The notes under the pieces were generated by a model, which was not told the DNA's origin, did not search any database, and saw only the letters and a list, made by a program, of their open reading frames with translations. Shown piece by piece: positions 1 through 9,444 of a stretch of DNA of 64,000 nucleotides (positions are counted from its first letter, which is position 1; each line of letters opens with the position of its first letter). Position numbers and translations under genes: made by a program. The stretch comes from CAJXMH01 sp964001305 (GTDB lineage: Bacteria > Bacteroidota > Bacteroidia > Flavobacteriales_E > Vicingaceae): positions 62,001 to 126,000 of the forward strand of contig CAXFAI010000035.1 in NCBI GenBank assembly GCA_964001305.1, read 5' to 3'.

Positions 1-1
1 A

Positions 2-2617
2 ATGTCTTTTATTTCACGGGTTTTCATCCTGTCGATGTTAATAACTATAATCGGCAATTCTCTTCTTTTAGCCCAAGGCAAAACTGATTGGAATGAGTCA
101 TCTGTTACCATAGATAGCGCCAGTTTTAAACCCATAGACTCCAGCAGTGTAATTACCGATTCTTTAGTGGTTAATGACAGCACCGAAAGCAAAGTTGATA
201 CCACAATTTCTAAAGACGCCATTACCTCTAAAGTAGACTATCAGGCAGAAGATTCTATGCGTTTCGACTTAAGTATTGAAAAAGTGTATTTGTACGGAAA
301 TGCTCAAGTTAACTATGAAGACATTCAATTAAATGCCGCCTATATTGAAGTAGATCTCAGAAACAACACGGTAGTAGCCAATGGACTGCCCGACAGTACA
401 GGAGAGTTGGCAGGCTTACCCGTTTTTAAAGAAGGAGCTCAAGAGTATCAAGCAGGTAAAATGACCTATAATTTTGACACTGAGAAAGGAAAAATTAGCG
501 AGGTAAAAACCCAAGAGGGAGATGGATATATTAAGGGTAACGAGGTGAAGAAAACGGGCGAAGATGTCATGTATATTCGGAATGGTTATTACACGACTTG
601 TAATCTTGATCACCCGCATTATTCTTTGGCCACTTCAAAACTTAAAGTAATTCCGAAAGACAAAATTGTGACTGGTCCAACTGTATTAAAAATTGGCGAT
701 GTTCCAACTCCGCTTGGCTTACCTTTTGGATTTTTCCCAAACAAAAAAGGTCGTTCATCAGGGATAATTATACCAACTTATGGAGACTCAAGAGCTTATG
801 GATTCTTTTTAAGAGATGGAGGATTTTATTGGGGAATCAGTGACAATATGGATGCAAGTTTTACTGCCGACATTTACTCTTTAGGAAGTTGGGGCGCAAA
901 AGTAAATTCCAGATATAAGAAGAGATATGGCTATAATGGCAATGTAAACTTAAGTTATGCTAAACTTTTAAATGGGTACAAAGAATTTCCAGATTACGTG
1001 GAAAGTAATGAGTTTTTTATTCGATGGAATCATAATCAAGATACAAAAGCAAGACCTGGTGGACGATTTTCAGCCAATGTAAATATTGGAAGTAGGAACA
1101 ACTTTATTAACAACCTCAATAGCTTTACGCAAGATTATTTAACCAATACCTTCCAATCTTCAATTAGCTACAATAACTCTTTTCCTACAAAGCCTTACAA
1201 CTTAACCTTAAGTGCGAGGCATAACCAAAATACACAAACTGGTGCCTTCAATTTAACTTTACCAGATGCGGCATTCAATGTTTCTAGATTATATCCTTTT
1301 AAAAAATACAGTAAGATTGGCACTGAATGGTGGCGAAGTGCCTACCGAAATTTTGGAATAAACTATTCTGGTACAGCGACGAATCAGCTTTCAACAAATG
1401 ACACCTTATTGGCTCTAGATCAAGTTAATAAACTAAGTCAGGATTTTAGACATGGGATTAGACACAGTGTTCCGGTAAGCACTTCTTTTAAACTCCTTAA
1501 ATACATGAATCTAAACCCTTCGGTTAACTTTTCGGAAGTATGGGCGTTTGAAACTTACAGAAGGTCATATGATGACGAGCTAAATCGAGTAACCATGGAT
1601 ACCGTAAGTGGTTTTGAACGAGGAGCTAGTATCAATTTCAATACCGCCCTAACTACCAAGATTTATGGCATGTACCAGTTTAAAAAAGGCCCTATCAATG
1701 CCATTCGACATGTCATGACTCCTCAAGTTTCTTTTAATTACCAGCCTTCGGTTGTTACTGGAAGAAGAAGTTATCAAGATGCTAATGGAGTTCAACAATA
1801 CTATAACATTTTTAATGGGACGGTTTATGGTTCTCCAGAAAGGCAAAGAAGCGGTCGTGCCGGTTTTAGTTTATTGAATAACTTAGAAATGAAAGTCAAG
1901 TCTAAAAATGATAGCTCAGGGATTAAAAAAGTGACCATTTTTGAAAACTTAGGATTTAGCACAAACTATGATTTTAATGCAGACTCTTTAAATTGGGCTC
2001 CTATAGCCATGAACGGAAGAACTCGAATTGGTCAGTATATGGCTTTTCAATTTAACGGTAGTTTTGACCCTTATGGCATTGACACCTCAAATGGCTTAAG
2101 CCGAAGAGTTAATGATACTTGGTCATCGCAAACTGGAAAACTATTAAGACTTACTAGTGGATCAGTCGCTTTAAGCTTCCGTTTACAAGGGAACAATAAG
2201 AAGAACGAAGACAAAAAGAGTAAATACGGCACTGAAGAAGAATTAGAGCATATCAATGCCAATCCTGAACAATATGTCGATTTCAATATTCCTTGGTCGT
2301 TAAGTATGAACTATAACATTAGATATAGCAAACCCTATTATGAAGAAACGATAACCCAAACTTTAAATTTTAGTGGCGACCTTTCACTAACTGAAAACTG
2401 GAAAATTGGATTTAACTCTGGTTGGGATTTTGAACAGCAAGATTTTACATACACTTCACTTACTATAAACCGAGATTTGCACTGTTGGCAACTAGCCATT
2501 AATTGGGTTCCTTATGGACCTCGCCAAAGCTATATGGTGACTTTAAACGTAAAATCACCTGTACTTCAAGATCTTAAGCTAAATCGAAGAAGAGATTATT
2601 ACGATATCATAAACTAA
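2..2617 (+). CDS. LptD-like LPS assembly outer-membrane protein
   Basis: This 871-residue protein looks like the Bacteroidota version of LptD, the outer-membrane barrel that places lipopolysaccharide in the outer leaflet. Residues 1-25 form a signal peptide ending near LLLAQG. Residues of about 70-210 resemble an OstA/LptA-like beta-jellyroll (YLYGNAQVNYEDIQLNAAYI). The rest is rich in alternating aromatic and polar strands, as in a large barrel, and ends in a strand-rich stretch. The ATG lies at base 2, so the upstream context is not visible, but the signal peptide directly after it supports this start. The next gene has its own promoter, so lptD probably ends its own transcript. Family assignment is from sequence style and length; there is no partner gene here to confirm it. 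Confidence 0.8.
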   Translation: MSFISRVFILSMLITIIGNSLLLAQGKTDWNESSVTIDSASFKPIDSSSVITDSLVVNDSTESKVDTTISKDAITSKVDYQAEDSMRFDLSIEKVYLYGNAQVNYEDIQLNAAYIEVDLRNNTVVANGLPDSTGELAGLPVFKEGAQEYQAGKMTYNFDTEKGKISEVKTQEGDGYIKGNEVKKTGEDVMYIRNGYYTTCNLDHPHYSLATSKLKVIPKDKIVTGPTVLKIGDVPTPLGLPFGFFPNKKGRSSGIIIPTYGDSRAYGFFLRDGGFYWGISDNMDASFTADIYSLGSWGAKVNSRYKKRYGYNGNVNLSYAKLLNGYKEFPDYVESNEFFIRWNHNQDTKARPGGRFSANVNIGSRNNFINNLNSFTQDYLTNTFQSSISYNNSFPTKPYNLTLSARHNQNTQTGAFNLTLPDAAFNVSRLYPFKKYSKIGTEWWRSAYRNFGINYSGTATNQLSTNDTLLALDQVNKLSQDFRHGIRHSVPVSTSFKLLKYMNLNPSVNFSEVWAFETYRRSYDDELNRVTMDTVSGFERGASINFNTALTTKIYGMYQFKKGPINAIRHVMTPQVSFNYQPSVVTGRRSYQDANGVQQYYNIFNGTVYGSPERQRSGRAGFSLLNNLEMKVKSKNDSSGIKKVTIFENLGFSTNYDFNADSLNWAPIAMNGRTRIGQYMAFQFNGSFDPYGIDTSNGLSRRVNDTWSSQTGKLLRLTSGSVALSFRLQGNNKKNEDKKSKYGTEEELEHINANPEQYVDFNIPWSLSMNYNIRYSKPYYEETITQTLNFSGDLSLTENWKIGFNSGWDFEQQDFTYTSLTINRDLHCWQLAINWVPYGPRQSYMVTLNVKSPVLQDLKLNRRRDYYDIIN

Positions 2618-2659
2618 AATGGCTAGTGTAACAATCGTCCAACAAAGAACTTAGAGAGG

Positions 2660-2690
2660 TTTGAATATTGAAAAAAAGGAATTACCTTTG
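2660..2690 (+). promoter_or_regulatory. Bacteroidota-type promoter for rpsP operon
   Basis: TTTG at 2660-2663 is followed by exactly 19 bases and then TACCTTTG at 2683-2690. This matches the known Bacteroidota sigma-A promoter consensus TTTG-N19-TAnnTTTG. It sits 26 bases before the rpsP start and after the lptD-like stop, so it very likely drives rpsP, rimM and the genes overlapping them. Confidence 0.8.
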
Positions 2691-2716
2691 CCCGCTCAAA
2701 TTTTTAATTATTTATT

Positions 2717-3340
2717 ATGCCTACAAAGATTAGATTACAAAGACATGGTAAGAAGAAATATGCTTACTTCCATGTAGTAATCGCTGACAGTCGTGCCCCA
2801 CGAGATGGGAAGTTTATTGAAAAATTAGGTACGTATAATCCTAACACTAACCCAGCAACTATTGATATCGATTTCGATAGAGCATTGTATTGGGTTAAAA
2901 GTGGTGCTCAGCCAACTGACACTACTAGAGCTTTACTTTCTTACAAGGGTGTTCTTTACAAAAGCCACTTAGACCGTGGTGTTACTAAAGGTGCTTTTTC
3001 TCAAGAAGAGGCTGACAAGCGATTTGAAGATTGGCAAAATGCCAAAGAAGACAAAATTCAGTCTAAGAAAGACAAATTGACTACTGATAAAGAAGCTGAA
3101 GAACAAAAACGTCTTGAAGCTGAAAAAGAAGTCAATAAGAAAAAAGCAGACGCTATTGCAGCTAAAGTTTCTGAATTAGCAGGTGAAGCTACTGAAGCGG
3201 TAGAAGAAGCTGTTGAAGGTGCAGTTGAAGCCGCAACTGAAGTAGCTGAAGAAGTGAAAGAAAATGTTGAAGCAGCAGTTGAAGAAGTAAAAGAAGCAGC
3301 TACTGAAGACAGCAAAGAAGAAGATAAAAAAGAAGGTTAA
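2717..3340 (+). CDS. rpsP: 30S ribosomal protein S16 with long acidic/alanine tail
   Basis: Residues 1 to about 85 are a standard S16 domain (MPTKIRLQRHGKKKYAYFHV, then ADSRAPRDGKFIEKLGTYNP), a protein of the small ribosomal subunit. Ordinary S16 is about 80-90 residues; this one is 207. The extra C-terminal half is highly charged, first Lys/Glu-rich (helical) and then runs of Glu-Ala-Val-Glu repeats ending in EDKKEG. Long S16 tails of this type are typical of Bacteroidota, and their function is not known to me. The gene follows a good promoter and is followed 12 bases later by rimM, the usual S16-RimM pairing. Confidence 0.97.
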   Translation: MPTKIRLQRHGKKKYAYFHVVIADSRAPRDGKFIEKLGTYNPNTNPATIDIDFDRALYWVKSGAQPTDTTRALLSYKGVLYKSHLDRGVTKGAFSQEEADKRFEDWQNAKEDKIQSKKDKLTTDKEAEEQKRLEAEKEVNKKKADAIAAKVSELAGEATEAVEEAVEGAVEAATEVAEEVKENVEAAVEEVKEAATEDSKEEDKKEG

Positions 3341-3352
3341 TTCATTCAATCA

Positions 3353-3892
3353 ATGAAAATTGATGAGTGCTTTTACCTAGGATATATTGCGAAAGCAATT
3401 GGAACCAAAGGGGAGTTAGCGTTTAAACTAGACGTTGACTCCCCTTCTTCGTATACCCAAATGTCATCTATTTGGGTACAAATACATGCTAAAGATGATG
3501 AACTTGTCCCCTTCTTTCCAGAACAAGCTCAACTTATCAATAATGGGAATTTGAGAATAAAATTAGAAGGGGTTAATTTTCAAGAAGACGCAAAAAACTT
3601 AGTTGGCAAATCTCTTTTTCTTCCACTAACTGAGCTTCCTGAATTGAAAGGAAATCAATTCTATTTTCATGAAATTACCGGTTTTGAAGTAGAAGACATT
3701 CACAAAGGTAAAATTGGCATAGTAGATAAAGTTTTAGAATATTCTACTTCTAATTTATTATCTATCAAATACGAGGATAAAGAAATTCTCATTCCCATTT
3801 CAGATGACACTATTATTGAATTGGATAGGAGCAAAAAGCTACTTAAAGTAGAAGCTACTGAAGGCTTAATAGACTTATACCTTGAAGGCTAA
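3353..3892 (+). CDS. rimM: ribosome maturation factor RimM
   Basis: RimM helps mature the 3' domain of 16S rRNA and binds ribosomal protein S19. The 179-residue protein shows the N-terminal RimM barrel (YLGYIAKAIGTKGELAFKLD, about residues 8-90) and a C-terminal PRC-barrel-like half (FYFHEITGFEVEDIHKGKIG, about 100-175). Length is normal. It follows rpsP closely and its last 11 bases overlap the next gene, so the three form one operon. Confidence 0.95.
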   Translation: MKIDECFYLGYIAKAIGTKGELAFKLDVDSPSSYTQMSSIWVQIHAKDDELVPFFPEQAQLINNGNLRIKLEGVNFQEDAKNLVGKSLFLPLTELPELKGNQFYFHEITGFEVEDIHKGKIGIVDKVLEYSTSNLLSIKYEDKEILIPISDDTIIELDRSKKLLKVEATEGLIDLYLEG

Positions 3893-4595
3893 TCGAAAAC
3901 CATTTCGATTTAAACAATTTGAAATTTATCAGGATCAATGTGCCATGAAAGTAGGCACTGATGGTGTTTTACTTGGTGCTTGGACGCAAACAAATAAAGC
4001 CCAAAACATACTAGATATTGGTTGTGGTACAGGATTAATTAGTTTGATGCTCGCACAAAAGACAAGTGCTTTAATATTAGCATTAGAAATTGATAAAAAT
4101 GCAGCAAAACAAGCTGACGAAAATTTTCGAAATAGCCCTTGGAAAAGTCAATTGAAGATTGAAAACATAGATTTTCAGAGCTTTTGGAAATTGGAAACTC
4201 AAACATTTGACTTAATTGTCTGCAATCCTCCTTTTTTTAATGCTAAACAAAGTGAAACCTCAAGACAAAGAGCCCGACAAAATGAAAGCCTTCCTTTCGA
4301 AAACTTATTTGAAGGTGTAAACAAAATGCTAAGCAAACTAGGTCGTTTTAATTTGGTGGTTCCAATTTGGGAAGAAGATCGAATCATTGAGCTTGCCAAA
4401 CAAAATGAGCTATTTCTTTATGAAATCTTAAGAGTTCGGGGAAACCCAAAAAACGAAATAAAGCGAATTTTGTTATCCTTTGGAAGTACTTCACAAAAAG
4501 TAAAAGAAAACGAATTAACCATTGAATTGGCGAGAAATCAATACACGAAAGCGTATCAAAAACTAGTAAAGGATTATTTAATCATATTTGAATGA
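3882..4595 (+). CDS. trmN6: tRNA1(Val) (adenine(37)-N6)-methyltransferase
   Basis: This SAM-dependent methyltransferase modifies A37 of tRNA1(Val) (the YfiC/TrmN6 family). Motif I is ILDIGCGTGL at about residues 43-52, and the N6-adenine methyltransferase signature NPPF is at 115-118. The start is a TTG at 3882 inside the end of rimM. The first in-frame ATG would begin at residue 22 and remove the family's N-terminal RFKQFEIYQD block, so TTG is preferred. It overlaps the next gene by ATGA. 237 residues is the normal size. Confidence 0.88.
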   Translation: MKANRKPFRFKQFEIYQDQCAMKVGTDGVLLGAWTQTNKAQNILDIGCGTGLISLMLAQKTSALILALEIDKNAAKQADENFRNSPWKSQLKIENIDFQSFWKLETQTFDLIVCNPPFFNAKQSETSRQRARQNESLPFENLFEGVNKMLSKLGRFNLVVPIWEEDRIIELAKQNELFLYEILRVRGNPKNEIKRILLSFGSTSQKVKENELTIELARNQYTKAYQKLVKDYLIIFE

Positions 4596-5179
4596 CATAC
4601 AAAGAAATTAGTGAGCTAATTAAAAGCAGACAAAGCCTCTACCCTGCTCAAATGGATAGCAGTAAAACCATAGCCGAAGAAGACATTTGGAAATTATTAG
4701 AATTGGCTAATTATGCACCAAATCACAAACGAACAGAACCTTGGCGATTTACTGTTTTTAGTGGAGAAGCTAAAAAAGAGCTCTTTCAAGAATTAATTCG
4801 CATTTACAAAACAAAGAACACAGCAGAAAACCAAAACCCAGCTTTGATTCAAAAGCTAGAAGATAGAGCAGACTCCCTTTCTCACATCATAACAATCTCA
4901 GTAAAAAGAGATGAAGAAGAACGAATTCCTGTTCAAGAGGAAGAGTATGCCGTAGCTTGTGCCGTACAAAATATGCTTTTGGCTATGGATTCTTTAAACA
5001 TCGCTGGCTATTGGGCTACACCCAAAATGGTGTTTACTGAAGAATTTAAAAGCTTTCTTGAACTAGGAGAAAAAGATGTTTGCATGGGCTTCCTTCAATT
5101 GGGAGTTAAAAAAGCGAATTTGGAAATTCCTATTAAAAGCCGACAAAGTGCTATTCAATCTAAAGTAACTTGGAAATAA
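4592..5179 (+). CDS. nitroreductase family protein
   Basis: This 195-residue protein looks like an FMN-dependent nitroreductase of the small YdjA-like type. The N-terminal block IKSRQSLYPAQMD carries the Arg usual for FMN phosphate binding. LELANYAPNHKRTEPWRFTV is the typical active-site loop, and MGFLQLG near the end is also family-like. It probably transfers hydride from NAD(P)H to a nitro compound or other oxidant; the natural substrate cannot be read from the sequence. It overlaps trmN6 by four bases and is the last gene of the rpsP run. Confidence 0.88.
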   Translation: MTYKEISELIKSRQSLYPAQMDSSKTIAEEDIWKLLELANYAPNHKRTEPWRFTVFSGEAKKELFQELIRIYKTKNTAENQNPALIQKLEDRADSLSHIITISVKRDEEERIPVQEEEYAVACAVQNMLLAMDSLNIAGYWATPKMVFTEEFKSFLELGEKDVCMGFLQLGVKKANLEIPIKSRQSAIQSKVTWK

Positions 5180-5197
5180 TTGAGTTTATAAAGCCGA

Positions 5198-5950
5198 TTA
5201 ATTAATCATCTGCTCCAAAAAGCTACCAACAAAATAGGATAACGTAGCTGCAGCTGCACCCAAAAATAAAGTTTCAACAATGGAACGAATTCTTGAGGTC
5301 TGAGCTACATATGATTTTATCCAACCTATGCCGATAAAAGCCAAAGAAGTTAGGGCAATACTAATTTCAAATGTGTGCGTTATTCCTTTCTCTTGCGTAT
5401 AATCCCAGACATAAACACTTAAAGGAATCAATCCTACCAAAACAAAAGCGAAAAAGGTCATGGCGCCCATAGCAAAAGGCGATTTGTCAGCTTGAGTCAT
5501 GTTCAATTCCTCTTTCATCATCACTTCTACCCAGCGATCTTTATCGGCGGTAATCACCTCAACAACTTGCTCTAGCAACTCCCCTTCAAAGCCTTTTGCT
5601 TCATAAATTTCTCGAATCTCTTCCTTCTCTTTTTCAGGTAAGTTGTCTACTTCCCAATATTCAATTCGTTGATGTTTCTCGTAGTTTTCTTTTTCAGATT
5701 TATTAGACAAATAACTTCCGACTGACATGGCAAATCCATCTGCGATTAAGTTGGCAAAGCCCAAAATAATAACCACAGAAGAATCTAAATTTGCCCCTGC
5801 TGAGCCGGCGACCACGGCAAAGGTGGTTACACTGCCATCAATACCACCATAAACAAACTCTCCAATGTAATCTTGCCATTTCGAAATCCAAGAACTCTCT
5901 TGATGTAGATACTTCTCTTGATGTCTTTTATCTAAATTTTTAGAAAGCAT
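5198..5950 (-). CDS. VIT1/CCC1 family iron/manganese transporter
   Basis: The protein has the N-terminal signature of the vacuolar iron transporter family (YGGIDGSVTTFAVVAGSAGA, about residues 34-53) followed by FANLIADGFAMSVGSYLSNK. A hydrophilic helical insert at about 85-150 is rich in Glu and would be the cytoplasmic metal-binding segment. Three further membrane segments follow (about 155-250). The family moves Fe2+ or Mn2+ out of the cytoplasm. Its start overlaps the upstream 173-residue gene by 11 bases, so the two are probably translated together. Confidence 0.88.
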   Translation of the reverse strand: MLSKNLDKRHQEKYLHQESSWISKWQDYIGEFVYGGIDGSVTTFAVVAGSAGANLDSSVVIILGFANLIADGFAMSVGSYLSNKSEKENYEKHQRIEYWEVDNLPEKEKEEIREIYEAKGFEGELLEQVVEVITADKDRWVEVMMKEELNMTQADKSPFAMGAMTFFAFVLVGLIPLSVYVWDYTQEKGITHTFEISIALTSLAFIGIGWIKSYVAQTSRIRSIVETLFLGAAAATLSYFVGSFLEQMIN

Positions 5951-6461
5951 AATTAATTTCCCGCTTCAGCCCTTCAATAGCTACTTCAGTCGGCAATTTA
6001 TCTGTTTTACCTACTAATTCTAGAATAAACTGGCTCAATTCTACACCACTTGCTTCATCGTTTAGTTGTTCGGAACAAGAGTTAATCACTTTTATAGTTT
6101 CCTCTTTGGATGATTTTACCATATGCCAAACTTTTGAAGAAATGTAAAGCTGTTGCGCCATATTGTGTTCATATTCTGATCGAATGGCCGTTAGCATTTT
6201 TCCTTGTAATTCTCTTGCTGACATGCCATTCTGATAAGTTCGCATAACCAAATTGCTTAGGTTAATACGCTCTAAATATAAAATGACACGCTCATATGCT
6301 TGCAGTCTAACCGGAGTTACCAACTTCAAATTATCGGTGCGATAACGCATTTCCAACTTCTTTTGCTCATTCTCCATAAAATTCTGCATAATAAAATACA
6401 CCCCAACAAACACAATGGCTGCTGGTAAAACATATTTAAGAATTTCAAGTGCTACTTCCAT
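5940..6461 (-). CDS. membrane-anchored DUF7935-like protein
   Basis: The 173-residue protein has one N-terminal membrane segment (about residues 8-27) and a cytoplasmic helical domain with conserved-looking blocks LQAYERVILYLERINL and RSEYEHNMAQQLYIS. I recognise this pattern from Bacteroidota proteins of the DUF7935 type, whose function is unknown. It is the first gene of a two-gene unit with the VIT1-type transporter and overlaps it by 11 bases, so a link to that transporter is possible but unproven. Confidence 0.65.
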   Translation of the reverse strand: MEVALEILKYVLPAAIVFVGVYFIMQNFMENEQKKLEMRYRTDNLKLVTPVRLQAYERVILYLERINLSNLVMRTYQNGMSARELQGKMLTAIRSEYEHNMAQQLYISSKVWHMVKSSKEETIKVINSCSEQLNDEASGVELSQFILELVGKTDKLPTEVAIEGLKREINYAF

Positions 6462-6523
6462 GTTTTATTTTTAAGCCAAATTTAGTGATTCATAAAAAGC
6501 ATTTTCTTCCTTTTTCAAATTAT

Positions 6524-6531
6524 TAGTTTTG
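6524..6531 (+). promoter_or_regulatory. putative -7 box
   Basis: TAGTTTTG matches the Bacteroidota -7 consensus TAnnTTTG and lies 20 bases before the start of the outer-membrane protein gene. No clean TTTG is seen 19 bases upstream, so the call rests on the -7 box alone. Confidence 0.4.
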
Positions 6532-6551
6532 CCAACCTAAAATCAAATCAA

Positions 6552-7226
6552 ATGAAAATTTCGAAACTGGCTTTTTTTGTATTTGTAATCGTTTCAACTC
6601 ATGGAGTTACAACTGCTCAAACAACGAAAGGTGATGTATTAATGCAAGGTAATTTTAGTTACATAAGTACAGATGAGCAATATAATCCTCAAGAAAATGA
6701 AGCCAATAAACAATTGTTAATCAATTGTAGAGTTGGCTTTTACACTAATAAAAATTTTGTGATTGGCTTCGGTCTAGGTTACAATAACACAGATGTATCG
6801 GGCTTAAGTTATGTTGACCCAAGTCTTTCTTACCGCTACTTTTATGAGGAAAAAGTTGTAAACTATTATCTCTACACAGCTTTTCAAAAAGCCCTTTCAT
6901 CTAAGCTTAAAACCAATATTAGTGTGGATTTTTCTTTAGGCAGAGGAAATTATAATGAAAAATTTAATCTTCTTCGTGTAAATGGCAGGGTAGAACCGCA
7001 ATCAGCAGACGTAAGATCCACCTCATTTATGATCAGACCAGGTATTTTTTATTTTTTAAATGAAAGATGGATACTAAATATCAATTATGCGCAAATTGGA
7101 TTAAAGAGATATATTTATGAATTTGAAAATAATGAATTGGAAAATGAAGAGTTAAGAGCTAACTTCAACCCTGAAACACTTAGCTTTGGACTTGCATTCT
7201 TGTTTAGCAAGAAAAAAGAATCTTAA
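6552..7226 (+). CDS. outer-membrane beta-barrel protein
   Basis: The 224-residue protein has a signal peptide (residues 1-22, ending THGVTTAQ) and then alternating hydrophobic/polar strands with aromatic girdles (VGFYTNKNFVIGFGLGYNN, FYFLNERWILNINYAQIGL). It ends in a strand, LSFGLAFLFS. This is the pattern of a small OmpW/OmpX-like barrel (OMP_b-brl type). Function is unknown. It is divergently oriented from the preceding membrane-anchored gene and lies 10 bases before the aminotransferase gene. Confidence 0.72.
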   Translation: MKISKLAFFVFVIVSTHGVTTAQTTKGDVLMQGNFSYISTDEQYNPQENEANKQLLINCRVGFYTNKNFVIGFGLGYNNTDVSGLSYVDPSLSYRYFYEEKVVNYYLYTAFQKALSSKLKTNISVDFSLGRGNYNEKFNLLRVNGRVEPQSADVRSTSFMIRPGIFYFLNERWILNINYAQIGLKRYIYEFENNELENEELRANFNPETLSFGLAFLFSKKKES

Positions 7227-7236
7227 TTTATTCAAT

Positions 7237-8433
7237 ATGCAACACGTATCTCAAAGGATAGCCAATTTATCTGAATCTGCTACCATTGCTATGGCTCAGA
7301 GAAGCAGAGAGTTAAAAGCTGAAGGAAAAGACATTATCAGTTTAAGTTTGGGTGAACCTGACTTTCACACTCCTGATTTTATAAAAGAAGCAGCCAAAAA
7401 AGCCATTGACGAAAATTTTACGCAATACACGCCCGTTCCAGGCTATCAAGAACTTCGAGAAGCCATTTCCAAGAAATTTAAACGTGACAATGGTTTGGAT
7501 TACTCAGCCAACCAAATTGTAGCATCTACCGGAGCCAAGCAGTCTATTGCCAATGTAGTTTTAAGCCTTGTCAATCCTGGAGATGAAGTGATTTTACTTT
7601 CACCATATTGGGTGAGCTATGTAGAAATTGTAAAAATGGCCGAAGGCATTCCTGTATTTGTAGAATCAAGTATAGAAAAAGACTTTAAAATAACAGCGGA
7701 ACAATTGCAAGCTGCTATGACTTCCAAAAGTCGCATGATGATTTTTAGCAGCCCCTGTAACCCTTCTGGAAGTATATACAGCAAAGAAGAATTGGCCAAG
7801 ATTGCACAAGTGGTGAGCCAAAAATCTGATTTCTATGTCATTTCAGATGAAATTTATGAGCACATCAACTTTGTTGGCAAACATGAAAGTCTTGCTCAGT
7901 TTGATGAAGTATACCATCAAGTGATTACCATAAATGGCGTTTCTAAGGGATTTGCCATGACTGGTTGGCGTTTAGGCTACATTGGAGCCCCAGAATGGAT
8001 TGCCAAAGCCTGCAACAAAATTCAAGGGCAATTTACCAGCGGAACATGCAGCATTACACAAAAAGCGGCTATTGCTGCCTTAGAAGCTGATCCTTCAGTG
8101 ACTTATGAAATGCGCGATGCCTTTAAAATGAGAAGAGATATGGTGCTTGAAAAGCTTAAGCAAATTGAAGGCTTTCAAGTGAATGTTCCTGAAGGTGCCT
8201 TTTATGCTTTTCCTAATGTGAAAGCTTTATTTGGGAAGAAAACCACGAAAGGAGAAACAATAAAAAATTCAAGCGACTTATGTATGTACCTGCTTGACGA
8301 AGCTCAAGTAGCCATGGTTACCGGAGAAGCTTTTGGAGCACCCGATTGCATTCGAATTTCTTATGCGGCTTCTACGGAGCAACTTACCGAAGCCATGAAC
8401 CGAATTAAAACTGCCGTTGAAAAACTAAGTTAG
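7237..8433 (+). CDS. class I/II aminotransferase, aspartate aminotransferase-like
   Basis: This PLP enzyme moves an amino group between an amino acid (probably aspartate) and a 2-oxoacid. The open frame extends 17 codons further upstream into the previous gene, but the protein of this family starts at MQHVSQRIANLSESATIAMA, so I place the start at 7237 (398 residues). Visible motifs are SLGEPDFHTPDF near the N-terminus, SPCNPSG, and the PLP lysine at K237 in VSKGFAMTGWRLG. It is the first gene of a closely spaced run (gaps of 2-5 bases or 4-base overlaps) that continues to the TauE/SafE gene. Confidence 0.92.
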   Translation: MQHVSQRIANLSESATIAMAQRSRELKAEGKDIISLSLGEPDFHTPDFIKEAAKKAIDENFTQYTPVPGYQELREAISKKFKRDNGLDYSANQIVASTGAKQSIANVVLSLVNPGDEVILLSPYWVSYVEIVKMAEGIPVFVESSIEKDFKITAEQLQAAMTSKSRMMIFSSPCNPSGSIYSKEELAKIAQVVSQKSDFYVISDEIYEHINFVGKHESLAQFDEVYHQVITINGVSKGFAMTGWRLGYIGAPEWIAKACNKIQGQFTSGTCSITQKAAIAALEADPSVTYEMRDAFKMRRDMVLEKLKQIEGFQVNVPEGAFYAFPNVKALFGKKTTKGETIKNSSDLCMYLLDEAQVAMVTGEAFGAPDCIRISYAASTEQLTEAMNRIKTAVEKLS

Positions 8434-8436
8434 TCC

Positions 8437-9444
8437 ATGATTTCTAAAGAAAATTTACATCAGCTTTTTTCTGACTTTAACAACTTACAAGTCCTCATCA
8501 TTGGTGATGTTATGGTTGATGGTTACTATTGGGGAAAAGTTGATCGCATTTCACCAGAGGCACCTGTACCGATTGTTGCGGTATCTAAAAAAGAATCTAG
8601 AATGGGTGGCGCCGCGAATGTGGCCTTAAATATTCAAGCCTTGGGAGCAAATCCCATTTTATGCTCCGTGATTGGTGAAGATGAAGATGGCCAAGAATTT
8701 CTAAGCTTGGTAGATAAAAACCATCAATCAAAAGCCGGGATCGTTCAATCTTCAGAAAGAAGAACAACCAAAAAAACACGCATAATTGGCAACAATGCAC
8801 AAATGTTAAGAGTAGATGCGGAAGATGTTCATCCACTGTGTGAAAAAGAAGAAGAAGCTTTTTTGGCAAACATTAAAAGCTTAATGGATAGCCAAAAAAT
8901 AGATGCCATCATTTTTGAAGATTACGACAAGGGTGTTCTTACTCCAAGCGTAATTCAAACGATAGTTCAATTAGCCAAGTCAAAAAACATTCCAACAACG
9001 GTAGACCCGAAGAAGCAAAATTTCATGAACTACTTTGAGGTAGATTTATTTAAACCCAACCTCAAAGAACTTAAAGAAGGACTTAAGTTAGAAATTGACG
9101 CTAATGATTTAAATGAATTGAAAAGTGCTATTGAGCAATTAGAGAAGCATTTAAACAATAAAAACACCTTAATTACTTTGTCTGAAAAAGGCGTTTACAT
9201 TCACAATGCTAATGAAGCTCATCACATTTCCGCTCACCGCAGAGACATTACCGATGTTTCTGGTGCCGGAGATACTGTTATTAGCGTGGCTTCTTTGTGT
9301 TTGGCCTTAAAGCAACCGTTGAGGCTCATCGCTGAACTTTCTAATTTGGCCGGTGGATTAGTCTGCGAAAATGTAGGTGTAGTTCCCATTAACAAAACCA
9401 CTCTGGCTAAAGAGGCCGAAAAGCTTTTGGTGAGTGAAGTATGA
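8437..9444 (+). CDS. hldA: D-glycero-beta-D-manno-heptose-7-phosphate kinase (RfaE domain I)
   Basis: This PfkB-family sugar kinase phosphorylates heptose 7-phosphate at C1 on the way to ADP-heptose for the LPS core. N-terminal DVMVDGYYWGKVDRISPEAP and GGAANVALNIQALGA are characteristic of RfaE domain I. The catalytic GAGDT motif contains D279. At 335 residues it has the kinase half only; the adenylyltransferase half of HldE is absent, as is usual in Bacteroidota. It overlaps the WbqC-family gene by ATGA. Confidence 0.88.
   Translation: MISKENLHQLFSDFNNLQVLIIGDVMVDGYYWGKVDRISPEAPVPIVAVSKKESRMGGAANVALNIQALGANPILCSVIGEDEDGQEFLSLVDKNHQSKAGIVQSSERRTTKKTRIIGNNAQMLRVDAEDVHPLCEKEEEAFLANIKSLMDSQKIDAIIFEDYDKGVLTPSVIQTIVQLAKSKNIPTTVDPKKQNFMNYFEVDLFKPNLKELKEGLKLEIDANDLNELKSAIEQLEKHLNNKNTLITLSEKGVYIHNANEAHHISAHRRDITDVSGAGDTVISVASLCLALKQPLRLIAELSNLAGGLVCENVGVVPINKTTLAKEAEKLLVSEV

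Noticed and set aside
3058..3315. Minus-strand Ser/Ala-rich frame in rpsP
   Set aside because: Low-complexity antisense of the Glu/Ala/Lys tail of S16.
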